Source: Methylococcaceae bacterium UBA6146
GTDB taxonomy: Bacteria > Pseudomonadota > Gammaproteobacteria > Methylococcales > Methylomonadaceae
DNA: 64,000 nt
Reading direction: 5' to 3'
NCBI GenBank assembly: GCA_002422395.1
Contig: DIUY01000028.1
Location: 1-64,000, forward strand
Shown: positions 52,160 through 61,075 of the stretch, piece by piece
Layout of the letters: each line of letters opens with the position of its first letter
How positions within the stretch are numbered: the first letter of the stretch is position 1
Translations under genes and position numbers: made by a program
Notes under the pieces: model-generated
The model's database searches: none
Told to the model about the DNA's origin: nothing
The model's input: the letters and a program-made list of their open reading frames with translations, nothing else

Positions 52160-53544
52160 TTTTTTTGTAGAGTGGTTCCGGCGGGTTTAAACGTGTGCAG
52201 GTCAACGGTGGGTTCGCTAGTGATACTGGCACATCCCCAGCTTAAGGCTTGGTCTTGGGTGAAGCGTTTGCCCAGTTGCCAGGCAATTTCCGCGCGGGCC
52301 AGTTCCACGCCCAGATAAAACGCATGGCCGCCATCGGTTTCAACGTGCAGTTTGGGGAATAAAGCAAACGGGTCGATGGCGCTATGCAAGCCGTCGCGGT
52401 TAAAAATGTGCAGGCCTTCGGGGCTGGTTTGGATGCGGAAACTGGGGTCCCTGATTTGCGCGGCAAGCTCTTTTATTTCTGTGAGCGAGTAAGGGAACGG
52501 CGCGGTTTCATGCAATGCCAACAAGCTGGGGTCGATATGTTTGGGCAGCGTATTCTGCGTTTTGGCGGCGAGCATGATGCGCCGCGCCCTATCGGCTTCT
52601 TTAATGGCGCGGCAGGCATGGCCGCTGACTTCGGTCGCCAAAATATGGTTGATGTCCAATTCGGAGCAAACGCCCAACAACAAGGCATTCATGCCCAAGG
52701 TGTCGGCGTGGGTCAACTCGGTGATGTTGCCTACGCCCAGCATCATTTCAATCTCAGGGTGGCGTGTCCTGACGCTGTGATAACGCACGATGGAGGCGGT
52801 GAAGCCAAAGTGGATGGGGTCTAAAATCGGGTCGGCAATGAAGGGGCGGTTGTTTGCCTGCATAAGGGTGATAGCCCTATCAAGCGAGGCCAAATCTTCA
52901 TGGTGTTCGGGAATTAATATAGGCGTCGAGGCGACTTCATCGGCAACCCAAAGGCTGCTTTCATGCAGGCTGAGCAAATAATCCGCGCCGGCTTTGCCGC
53001 CCCGTAGCAAGTCTTGGGTGTCCAGAGAGTCGAGGCTGACCGTAAACCCCGCCTGCTTTAATGCCGCTATCAGCTCTTCCAGATGCGGAAAGTCAGTGCT
53101 GGGCAAACAGCCGATGTCGATCACATCGGCGCCGTTCTGGCGGTAATATTCGGCGCGGCTTAGCGCATCTTCGATGCTGATATTGGGCGCGTCAGTGATT
53201 TCGGCAAAGATTTTTACCCGATAATCGCTTAAGTCGTAGTGATGCGCTTGTTTGCCAAAAAAGGCGGGCAAATCTTTCAGCTCTTCCGGGCCGCGTTCCA
53301 CAGGGAGGCCTAGCTGTGCCGATAGCGTTTCCAAATCACCACGGCAACGCCCTGGGACCAGGATGCGGTCAGCGTTGTAGGTGTCGTGCAGGCGGCGGGC
53401 GATCATGTCGGCGGTCATTAACGCGGCGACTTTAAGCCCCAACTGATGCACGGTATAGCTAAATTCCGGCTGCATTTTTTCGAGGATGTTATGCAGCTGT
53501 TTTTCCGCAAGCTTGCCGGTTAAAAAAAGGATATGTTCGCTCAT
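52156..53544 (-). CDS. DUF6513 / dihydropteroate-synthase-related protein
   Basis: A 462-residue protein. The N-terminal ~140 residues form a separate domain (ILFLTGKLAEKQL, VPGRCRGDLETLS). The rest resembles a pterin-binding TIM barrel related to dihydropteroate synthase: SRAEYYRQNGADVIDIGCLPSTDFPHLEELI, then ADPILDPIHFGFTASIVRY. Methylotrophs and methanogens keep such proteins in H4MPT biosynthesis clusters. It is distinct from the true folP just upstream. Both junctions are ATGA overlaps. Confidence 0.85.
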   Translation of the reverse strand: MSEHILFLTGKLAEKQLHNILEKMQPEFSYTVHQLGLKVAALMTADMIARRLHDTYNADRILVPGRCRGDLETLSAQLGLPVERGPEELKDLPAFFGKQAHHYDLSDYRVKIFAEITDAPNISIEDALSRAEYYRQNGADVIDIGCLPSTDFPHLEELIAALKQAGFTVSLDSLDTQDLLRGGKAGADYLLSLHESSLWVADEVASTPILIPEHHEDLASLDRAITLMQANNRPFIADPILDPIHFGFTASIVRYHSVRTRHPEIEMMLGVGNITELTHADTLGMNALLLGVCSELDINHILATEVSGHACRAIKEADRARRIMLAAKTQNTLPKHIDPSLLALHETAPFPYSLTEIKELAAQIRDPSFRIQTSPEGLHIFNRDGLHSAIDPFALFPKLHVETDGGHAFYLGVELARAEIAWQLGKRFTQDQALSWGCASITSEPTVDLHTFKPAGTTLQKK

Positions 53545-54077
53545 GCCAAGGTTTTAAGCCGTCCGTTCACGGCGCTAATCAGTTCGGTGACGCTCTCGAC
53601 CACGGTGGTGTATTCGAACGTGCGTAGTTTGTCTGTACCTTCCAGGTCAATTTTGCGCGGATAGACCATCACTTTGCCACCAGGCGCGGTGGTTTCCATT
53701 GCGGGGGCAATATCGCAGGGATAGACAATGCTGGGCACTTTACACTTGCCCGCCTGTGAATACAGGTTGGTCACCAACGAATCGGCAATGCCCAACACGC
53801 ATTTGGCAACCGTGTTGGAGGTGGTCGGCGCCATAACCAAGGTATGGTAATGGCCTTTATAAAAATGTCCGACAGGTGGGGCCGATGCGGCTTTATCACG
53901 GTACACTGGCATTTTTTCACGGATGTCATTGAGGTTGATGCCGTACATTTTTAGCACTTCCTCGCCCGCTTGGCTGATATACAAATCCACGGCATCCAAG
54001 GCCAGCAGGAATTCAAGGCATTCTTCGATATAATGGCCGGAGCCGGTGATTGCCCAGGCTAAACGTGGCGTATCCAT
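53541..54077 (-). CDS. flavoprotein related to dihydromethanopterin reductase (DmrB/AfpA-like)
   Basis: A 178-residue flavodoxin-fold protein from ATG 54077 (the frame extends four codons upstream at a TTG). It begins PRLAWAITGSGHYIEECLEFL, which binds the FMN phosphate, and contains VMAPTTSNTVAKCVLGIADSLVTNLYSQAG, typical of archaeoflavoprotein/DmrB-like flavoproteins. Reduction of dihydromethanopterin would fit the cluster, but other reductions are possible. First gene of the operon, divergent from folP. Confidence 0.82.
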   Translation of the reverse strand: MDTPRLAWAITGSGHYIEECLEFLLALDAVDLYISQAGEEVLKMYGINLNDIREKMPVYRDKAASAPPVGHFYKGHYHTLVMAPTTSNTVAKCVLGIADSLVTNLYSQAGKCKVPSIVYPCDIAPAMETTAPGGKVMVYPRKIDLEGTDKLRTFEYTTVVESVTELISAVNGRLKTLA

Positions 54078-54148
54078 GACGGCACCCAAATTGGAAACCA
54101 GCTATTATACCCGAATAACGACAGCACAATGCGCAGAGGAGCTAGGCC

Positions 54149-54970
54149 ATGTTTGGCAGTATTAACAAGCCATTGATAATGGGGATTTTAAATGTCACGC
54201 CGGACAGCTTTTCTGATGGTGGCGAGTATGTCAGCCTCAATGCGGCCTTGCGGCAAGCGGAGCGCCTATTGCTTGAGGGCGCGGACATTATCGACATAGG
54301 CGGCGAATCGACGCGTCCGGGTTCCATTCCCGTCACTGCGGATGAACAAATCCAGCGGATTGTGCCGGTTATTCAGGCGATCCGCCAGCAACTCTCAAAA
54401 GACGTGGTGATCAGCGTGGACACCACATTAAGCCCGGTGGCCAGGGCCGCTTTAAGCGCTGGGGCTAATTTAATCAACGATGTTTCGGCAGGCGAAGATG
54501 ATCCAGCCTTATTGGCGCTCGCCGCCGCGACGGCAACGCCCATTATCTTAATGCACCGCTTAGGCACGCCCAAAACTATGCAGGACAATCCGTATTACCA
54601 AAATGTGGTCACAGAAGTGCTGGCGGCGCTGCAAACGCGTATTGAGGAGGCCTTAGCGGCAGGGATAAAAAAGGCGCAGATTGCCATCGATCCGGGCATC
54701 GGCTTTGGTAAGCGCAAACAGGATAACCTGGCCTTATTGGCGCATCTCGATGCTTTTGTCGCCACCGGCTATCCGGTGTTGTTGGGCACTAGCCGCAAAC
54801 GCTTTATGGGCGGTATTTGCGATGTGCATAAACCTTCGGAGTTGGTGACGGCCACGGCAGTGACCACGGCGTTAGGTGTTATGGCGGGCGTGCGGATGTT
54901 TCGGGTGCATGATGTGAAAGAAAACCGCCAAGCGGCGGAAGTGGCGTTGGCGATTAAACAAAGCCGCTGA
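54149..54970 (+). CDS. folP: dihydropteroate synthase
   Basis: Condenses hydroxymethyl-dihydropterin pyrophosphate with p-aminobenzoate for folate. The 273-residue protein has LNVTPDSFSDGGEY, ADIIDIGGESTRPGS, VISVDTT, NDVSAG, MHRLGTPKTMQ, IDPGIGFGK and GTSRKRFM, the complete DHPS signature set. GAGGAG precedes the ATG at 54149. The ~70-nt gap to the divergent flavoprotein gene must hold both promoters. Confidence 0.95.
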   Translation: MFGSINKPLIMGILNVTPDSFSDGGEYVSLNAALRQAERLLLEGADIIDIGGESTRPGSIPVTADEQIQRIVPVIQAIRQQLSKDVVISVDTTLSPVARAALSAGANLINDVSAGEDDPALLALAAATATPIILMHRLGTPKTMQDNPYYQNVVTEVLAALQTRIEEALAAGIKKAQIAIDPGIGFGKRKQDNLALLAHLDAFVATGYPVLLGTSRKRFMGGICDVHKPSELVTATAVTTALGVMAGVRMFRVHDVKENRQAAEVALAIKQSR

Positions 54971-55082
54971 AAATGGTTCTGGCAGTTAACGGTACTGAAA
55001 AATATCTAAGTTATAATGCCCCGCTTACGTTGGCGCTGGGTGCGACGACTTAACCTTATCTTCGGGAAGCCGCAGTTATTTT

Positions 55083-55805
55083 ATGAATTTAGACACTGAT
55101 AATATATTCGTTCTTTTTAACAGCTACTTTGAGATGGTGCCGGCAACAACAGATGAGCTTAAAAAGGAGGCCTATAAATTACGCTACCAGGTTTATTGCC
55201 TTGAAACGGGGTTTGAAGATCCTTGTGAATATCCTAGTGGTATAGAGTGCGATAACTATGACGGGCAATCGCTCCACTATTTGATTCGGCATCGTAAATC
55301 GGGTGAGTTTGCGGCAACTACCCGCCTTATTCTCCCTAATGTAAGTGACCAGGAGGAATTATTGCCGATTGAATCCCATTGCACGATTGATAATGTCGCG
55401 GTGACACAGGCGGTCAACCGACAGCATCTGGCCGAAGTTTCGAGGTTTTGTGTCTCAAAATCGTTTAAAAGAAGAAAAAACGAATCTCCCACCTTAAATG
55501 CCGTCAGCCCTTATTGGGAACAGGATTATTTTACCGCTAACGAGCGCCGCACTTTCCCCCATATCACTTTCGCGCTCATCGCTTGTGTCATAAAAGCCAG
55601 TCAGGAATACGGTATTGAAACGTTGTACGGGACTATGGAAGCGCCATGGTTACGCTTTTTAGCGTCGGTGGGCATCCACTTTGTCAAAATTGGCCCAGCG
55701 GTCGATTATCATGGGGAACGTTGGCCTTGCGCCATAAAAATCAGTGATTTGCTTGAAGATGTGGCAAAAAAGAACCATACCCTTTGGGAATTGTTAAGCG
55801 TTTGA
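55083..55805 (+). CDS. PEP-CTERM/exosortase-associated acyltransferase
   Basis: A 240-residue GNAT-like protein. It opens EAYKLRYQVYCLETGFEDPCEYPSGIECDNYD and contains HYLIRHRKSGEFAATTRLILP, the pattern of the exosortase-system-associated acyltransferases related to acyl-homoserine-lactone synthases. Later motifs include AEVSRFCVSK and ETLYGTMEAPWLRFLASVG. Exosortase and PEP-CTERM genes should occur elsewhere in the genome; none are in this window. The product acylated is unknown. Confidence 0.85.
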   Translation: MNLDTDNIFVLFNSYFEMVPATTDELKKEAYKLRYQVYCLETGFEDPCEYPSGIECDNYDGQSLHYLIRHRKSGEFAATTRLILPNVSDQEELLPIESHCTIDNVAVTQAVNRQHLAEVSRFCVSKSFKRRKNESPTLNAVSPYWEQDYFTANERRTFPHITFALIACVIKASQEYGIETLYGTMEAPWLRFLASVGIHFVKIGPAVDYHGERWPCAIKISDLLEDVAKKNHTLWELLSV

Positions 55806-55913
55806 GCATGGCCAATCAGTTTGTTGTCTGTGTAGGCCGCCTTATTGATGCTTGATTGCAGGTTTAACCCGTCGCCGGTTGTTTTTTATGATGCCCGTAG
55901 GCGTTAAATAGTG

Positions 55914-58052
55914 TTAGAAATCAACAGATGCTTCAAAGTAAAAGCTTCTCCCCTGCATCGGTATGTTTTCAGGCAACTGTAGGGCGCTCGGTTCCAGGTA
56001 ACGTTCGTCAAATGCGTTGCGCAAGGAGGCGGAGAGATTGAGGTGCTTGTACAATTTTATACCGCGTAATGTCAAATCGACGGTTTGGTAATCGCCTAAT
56101 TCCCTGTTATCACCTAATATGGCCGTTCTCCCGCCAATCCAGTTTAGCTGGGGTTGTAATTGCCACTGGGGCAAAAAATGCCAGTCAACCGCCACATAGA
56201 CATGATGTTCGGGCACGCCGGTCACGCGATTGTCTGTTTGCTGGTTGACCGCATTTTGCCAAGCGTAATTGCCCTTTACATTCCATTGGTCGTAAATTTG
56301 CCAGTTAAACTCAAACTCAGACCCATACCCATCTTGCTGGCCGAAATTTTGAAAGGTGCGGGTTAAGCCATTAGTGTCCGGTATCGCCGAAATAAGGTTG
56401 TCAATATCATAGTAATATAAATTGACAGCCGTCCTAAGCGCCGCAAAAGGCCGGTAATCAATTGCCCATTCGTAGGTGTTGATGGTTTCCGGCCTTAAAA
56501 GCTTATTGCCCAATAGTACGGGGTTGTTCTGGTTGCCCTGTTCGGCAAAATTGGGTGCCCTAAAGGCCCTGCCATATAACAACTTGCTGGTGATTTGTTC
56601 ATTAATGTCCCAAACCAAGGCAATACGGGGATTAACAGTGCCACCAAAATCAGAATAGTTGTCGTAACGCAGTCCCGTGGTCAACTGCCAGTCTGTGGCG
56701 AATTGCCATTCGTCCTGTAATACCGCCGACCAAATTGACCTGTCCCTGTCCGCTAAATACACAAAAGGCGTGTTGGTCACATCGGTTAAAGCGCCATAGA
56801 CAGTGGGCTGGGTCCCATCGATGACGCCGGGGCCATAATTTTTGCGCTCATTCGTGGAGATCCCTTCATGCCGGAAACCTGCGCTAAAGAAAACCAAATG
56901 ATTTGCAAAGCCCTTGTAATTGGAACTGAGCTCTATTGATGGTGTCCTTTCTATCCGGCCGACATTGGCATTGACCCCGTCAGGAAACGACACCAACGGG
57001 TCATTGCCAAACGGTGATTTGATATTGCCGTCCGGGCCGATGCGCACCTTTGTGCCATCAGGCAAAAGCTGGATTTTAGCTATTGTGTCTGCTTGTAAAT
57101 AGCTGACATGCGCCATGAGCTCCCAGTTTTCCAGCCAGTCTTCTGTAGAAAACCGCACATCACCTAAATATTGTTCACTGTCAGCCGCGCCATTAGGGTC
57201 CAATGCGCCCGCACCGCCTGCACGGGTGCCGCCGTCAAATGAATTGAATGCCCAGAAACCGATGTCCCAATGTTTGCGTTGCAGGTTGAGGTGGCCATTT
57301 AACGTTTCATAACGGGTGTTCATTGCGCCAGGGGCATGGGATGCAGTGGTGCCGAACAGCTTATCGAAACCTGTTTGCGTGTCGGTATGGATAATACGGC
57401 CATCATCCCCTTGGGTATGTTGGTATTGCAAGCTGCCGGCAACATCCCAGCCGGCCCATTGCGCACTGTGCTGCCCCCAGGTGCTTTGGGTATCCCAGTT
57501 GCCGGCCCTAACCCCCACTTTAGTGCCATTAATATCCTTGGCTTTTTTGGTGATGATATTGATGACGCCGGCAAACGCATCCGCGCCATAGAGCGCTGAA
57601 CCAGGCCCCCTGATGACTTCCACGCGGGCAATGGCTTCAATAGGCAATTCCAGGCCAGTCATGAGGGTGCCGCGGAAGGGTGTGGTGATACGCGTGCCGT
57701 TTAGCAGAATTAAAACTTGGGAATTTGCCGTATTGCGCATTCCCCGTATGCTGTAATTGTAATCATAAGAACTTTCCTGAAGGCCAGCATGCACACCAGG
57801 CACGGTTTCCAGCACCTCATGCAGCTCGGTTGCCCCCATCGCCTTGATTTGTTCGGCTGTAATGACGCTGGTCACCGCCGCCGACTGGAATATGGGTTTC
57901 GGTGTTCCGGTGGCGATAGTGACGGGAATGGCGGCCAATTCAGCCGGCGACATGGCAAAAAAATCATCTACGTCCGTTTTGGCATAAGTCATACTGGCGT
58001 AAAAATACGCCGGCATCAGGTATATAACTGCACGGATGAGATTAATTTTCAT
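55914..58052 (-). CDS. TonB-dependent receptor (coupled to YfiR and GGDEF/EAL)
   Basis: Outer-membrane receptor of 712 residues. Signal peptide ends YAK at about 25; an early segment FFAMSPAELAAIPVTIATGTP precedes the plug (AAVTSVITAEQIKAMGATELHEVLETVPGV and RVEVIRGPGSALYGADAFAGVINII). The barrel ends FYFEASVDF with a terminal F. The start overlaps the GGDEF/EAL stop by 4 nt. The ligand is not evident; its unusual neighbours suggest uptake linked to c-di-GMP signalling. Confidence 0.88.
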   Translation of the reverse strand: MKINLIRAVIYLMPAYFYASMTYAKTDVDDFFAMSPAELAAIPVTIATGTPKPIFQSAAVTSVITAEQIKAMGATELHEVLETVPGVHAGLQESSYDYNYSIRGMRNTANSQVLILLNGTRITTPFRGTLMTGLELPIEAIARVEVIRGPGSALYGADAFAGVINIITKKAKDINGTKVGVRAGNWDTQSTWGQHSAQWAGWDVAGSLQYQHTQGDDGRIIHTDTQTGFDKLFGTTASHAPGAMNTRYETLNGHLNLQRKHWDIGFWAFNSFDGGTRAGGAGALDPNGAADSEQYLGDVRFSTEDWLENWELMAHVSYLQADTIAKIQLLPDGTKVRIGPDGNIKSPFGNDPLVSFPDGVNANVGRIERTPSIELSSNYKGFANHLVFFSAGFRHEGISTNERKNYGPGVIDGTQPTVYGALTDVTNTPFVYLADRDRSIWSAVLQDEWQFATDWQLTTGLRYDNYSDFGGTVNPRIALVWDINEQITSKLLYGRAFRAPNFAEQGNQNNPVLLGNKLLRPETINTYEWAIDYRPFAALRTAVNLYYYDIDNLISAIPDTNGLTRTFQNFGQQDGYGSEFEFNWQIYDQWNVKGNYAWQNAVNQQTDNRVTGVPEHHVYVAVDWHFLPQWQLQPQLNWIGGRTAILGDNRELGDYQTVDLTLRGIKLYKHLNLSASLRNAFDERYLEPSALQLPENIPMQGRSFYFEASVDF

Positions 58053-60445
58053 ATCGACGTTACGATGGAATAATAAGTTTTGAGTTCATCCAGGGCCACT
58101 GGCTTGCTAATGTAATAGCCTTGCGCGTAATCAATGCCCAATTCATTAAGCAAGGAAAAAATTTTTTTGTTTTCAACAAATTCGGCAATCGTTTTTTTAC
58201 CCATAATATGGCCGACTTCATTAATGGCCTTCACCATGGCGAGATCAATTTTGTCATCGAGGACATCTTTAACGAACTGGCCGTCTATTTTAAGGAAATC
58301 GACCGGCAGGTTTTTTAAGTAAGCAAAGGAAGATAAGCCGCTACCAAAATCGTCCAGAGAAAACAGGCAGCCATTGTCCCGTAAGTGGTTAATGAATTTT
58401 GTTGCATAAGATAAGTTGGCAATGACGGCCGTTTCGGTTATTTCAAAACAAATCTTGTCGGGAGGGATAGCCCATTGCCGGAACTGTTCTGCAATAAAAG
58501 GTTTCATGCGTTCATCGGACAGCGACAGGCCGGACAGGTTGACGGAACACAATGATAGCTGGTCAAGAAACCCATGGTTATTGGCTAGCCATTCAAACAA
58601 ATGGCTGATAACCCAGCGATCCATTGCGGGGGCCAAGTTGTAACGTTCGGCTGACGGCAAAAAGGCGCCGGGCGGGATAATCGCACCCTGGCTATCTTGA
58701 TACCTGACAAGGGTTTCAAAATGCAGGCCTTCATTATGCCGGTTCATCGCCACGATAGGCTGGCCATACAAGCAAAAGCTGTTCTGCTCCAGCCCCTGAT
58801 TGATTTTGGTCACCCATTGCATTTCACCGTGCCTAAGCGCCAGCTCTTCATCATCGGGGCGAAAAACATGCACCCTGTTGCGGCCTTTGTCTTTGGCGGC
58901 ATAGCAAGCGGCATCGGCTTCTTTGAGCAAGTTGACGGCGTTGCCGCTGACATCGTTTATTGAGGCAATGCCGATGCTTGCGCCAATGGAAAACTGTTTG
59001 CCATCCCAACTGAAACGGAAGTCCTTGATAACGTCGCGTATCTCTTCACAGGCCAATAAAGCATCATGTTGGGTGCAGTTATACATCAATATGCCAAATT
59101 CGTCACCGCCCAGACGGGCGATAAAGTCATGCCGCCGGATGTGTTTTTTTAGCAGGTCGGCCAGTTGCCGGAGCAGCTCATCCCCGGCCAAATGGCCACA
59201 GGTGTCGTTGACGATTTTAAATTGGTCCAAATCCAAGTAACACAAGGCATGTTCAGAACCCTCGGTATGCGCCAAAACAACGGCTTCCTTAACGGTGTGG
59301 TCGAATGCGCTGCGGTTGGCAAGGCCGGTCAGGGCGTCATGGTTGGCCTGATAAATGATTTTCTCAGTCAGCTGGTGCGTTTCGGTCACATCTTCGCAAA
59401 CCAGCAACAAGCTGTTTTGCCCGTCTTCGTTTTTGACGGACCGTCCGGCCGCCCGCACCCAAATAATCCGGCCATTTTGGCAAATCTGGCGGATTTCCTG
59501 TTTATGCACAAGCAGTGGGTTAGTCCGGCAATCTGCCATCAGGGCATGGATAATAGGTAAGTCATTAGGATGGATAAAATCAAAAATAGGGTAATCTTGC
59601 AAATCCTCGATTGCCAAGCCCAGGTGTTTGGCGCCGGTCATATTGACCGACAAAATAAGGCCTGTTTCGGAAAGGTTAAAAACCATGGTCGGATTGTCAT
59701 CAAACAACGCCATATAGCGGTCTTTTGCTCGTGTCAGCGCCTTGTTTTGTGTTTTTACGGTGATCAGCAAGTCGTTGAAAGCATCGACCAGAACACCTAC
59801 CTCGTCATTGTTTTCTTTGGCGGCCTTTAGCGAATAATCCTTCGTTTTGCTGACCATTTTGACGACATCCACCAGTTTGCTTATCGGCGATGCAATCAGG
59901 CTGATAAAGGGGGTCGATAAGAAAAAAGTAATAATTGCTACGGTGGCCAGGACTAAAAATAACAGCCCGATAAATTGTAATTTACGCCAATAAGCGTCTT
60001 TAAAATCAGCATAGATTAAAACAGAACCGAGCAAATCCGTTTGGTCAACAATTTGTTCAATCACATACAGTTCGTTGCTTTCGAAATGCGTTTTTTCTTT
60101 TTCGATGGTTACAGGGCAGGGCCACGCAGTCCGGGTTTTTAGAAACTGGGTGAACAACGTCCCTTTTGCGTCATACAAGCAGGCGGTTTGCACAATAGGT
60201 TGCATGTTAAAAACGCTAAGGTTTTCATTGGCCAGTTCAATGTCCTGGAACATTAATGCGGCAGAACTGCGGTTGCCGATGATGGTGGCCAAGGCGCCTA
60301 AATCATCCTTAACATTTTGCTTGAATTCGCTAAGTTCAAGCACCAACAACAACAAGCCTGCAATGATTAATGTGCCTATGCCCGGCAGCAACACGGTAAG
60401 CAGCAGTTTGTGCTTGATTGACAGATTTCGGACGTAGCTGATCAT
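58049..60445 (-). CDS. membrane GGDEF/EAL protein with HAMP and PAS
   Basis: A 798-residue c-di-GMP enzyme. Two TM segments (about 12-36 and 150-175) bracket a periplasmic CHASE8-like sensor (DLGALATIIGNRSSAALMF). HAMP follows (about 175-230), then PAS (about 240-360). The GGDEF domain has ARLGGDEF (about 445). The EAL domain has FETLVRY (E and L kept), EITETAVI, DDFGSGLSSFAYLKNLPVDFLKID and QGYYISKP. Both catalytic sites look intact. Overlaps of 4 nt with YfiR and with the receptor couple all three genes. Confidence 0.92.
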   Translation of the reverse strand: MISYVRNLSIKHKLLLTVLLPGIGTLIIAGLLLLVLELSEFKQNVKDDLGALATIIGNRSSAALMFQDIELANENLSVFNMQPIVQTACLYDAKGTLFTQFLKTRTAWPCPVTIEKEKTHFESNELYVIEQIVDQTDLLGSVLIYADFKDAYWRKLQFIGLLFLVLATVAIITFFLSTPFISLIASPISKLVDVVKMVSKTKDYSLKAAKENNDEVGVLVDAFNDLLITVKTQNKALTRAKDRYMALFDDNPTMVFNLSETGLILSVNMTGAKHLGLAIEDLQDYPIFDFIHPNDLPIIHALMADCRTNPLLVHKQEIRQICQNGRIIWVRAAGRSVKNEDGQNSLLLVCEDVTETHQLTEKIIYQANHDALTGLANRSAFDHTVKEAVVLAHTEGSEHALCYLDLDQFKIVNDTCGHLAGDELLRQLADLLKKHIRRHDFIARLGGDEFGILMYNCTQHDALLACEEIRDVIKDFRFSWDGKQFSIGASIGIASINDVSGNAVNLLKEADAACYAAKDKGRNRVHVFRPDDEELALRHGEMQWVTKINQGLEQNSFCLYGQPIVAMNRHNEGLHFETLVRYQDSQGAIIPPGAFLPSAERYNLAPAMDRWVISHLFEWLANNHGFLDQLSLCSVNLSGLSLSDERMKPFIAEQFRQWAIPPDKICFEITETAVIANLSYATKFINHLRDNGCLFSLDDFGSGLSSFAYLKNLPVDFLKIDGQFVKDVLDDKIDLAMVKAINEVGHIMGKKTIAEFVENKKIFSLLNELGIDYAQGYYISKPVALDELKTYYSIVTSI

Positions 60446-60993
60446 TGTTTGCCACCGTCAATAATATCGGCCACTTCCAGTAATTTGGCACTGACTTTAA
60501 GGCCACTTTGCTTAACGGCAGTCAGGTTGATCTGTAATTTTATCCGGCCATCCCGGTTTATGAAGCCTATCATGCCGCCATGTTGGGCAAAATTCGGGCT
60601 TTCCCCGACAGTTAATGTTTTTTCTTGAAAGCTGGGGGGATTTTTAGCTAAAGCGCCGACAAAAAGAATATGGCAGTAAGACAGTGCGCCATCCGAAAAA
60701 GGGCGGGAATTGCTTAATCTGACTAATTTGATGGGGCGGCCGGATACGCTGCGTTGCTCTATGGGGTCAATTAGGCTGCCGAACGGGTCGGTGCCTAAAA
60801 TACACAGATTAAAGGTTTGGTAGCTGTCTTCAGGCCAGCTAATAAATTTAGTGAAGTTATAAAGGTAACCGGCTTTTATTTTGTATTCAACCGACTCGTC
60901 TTCGGCGCAAAGCGGCTGCGAAAACAGCAGGCAAACCAAGCAAAAAAATGTCACTGACAAGCGTATAACATTCATTAGCATGGGTGATGTCAT
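60442..60993 (-). CDS. YfiR-family periplasmic regulator (DUF4154)
   Basis: A 183-residue exported protein. Signal peptide ends QPLCAED (about residue 30). The DUF4154/YfiR motif VEYKIKAGYLYNFTKFISWPE starts the mature protein, followed by NLCILGTDPFG and CHILFVGALAK. In Pseudomonas, YfiR represses the diguanylate cyclase YfiN through its periplasmic part; here the cyclase follows with a 4-nt overlap. Alternative starts exist 12 and 18 nt downstream (ATG). Confidence 0.9.
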   Translation of the reverse strand: MTSPMLMNVIRLSVTFFCLVCLLFSQPLCAEDESVEYKIKAGYLYNFTKFISWPEDSYQTFNLCILGTDPFGSLIDPIEQRSVSGRPIKLVRLSNSRPFSDGALSYCHILFVGALAKNPPSFQEKTLTVGESPNFAQHGGMIGFINRDGRIKLQINLTAVKQSGLKVSAKLLEVADIIDGGKQ

Positions 60994-61075
60994 TGAGTTC
61001 GCGTTGTAAAAAATACATGCGTTGTTGGCTTGTCCGGCCTTAGAATGTCATTAAACATAGTCGAGTATAGATAAG

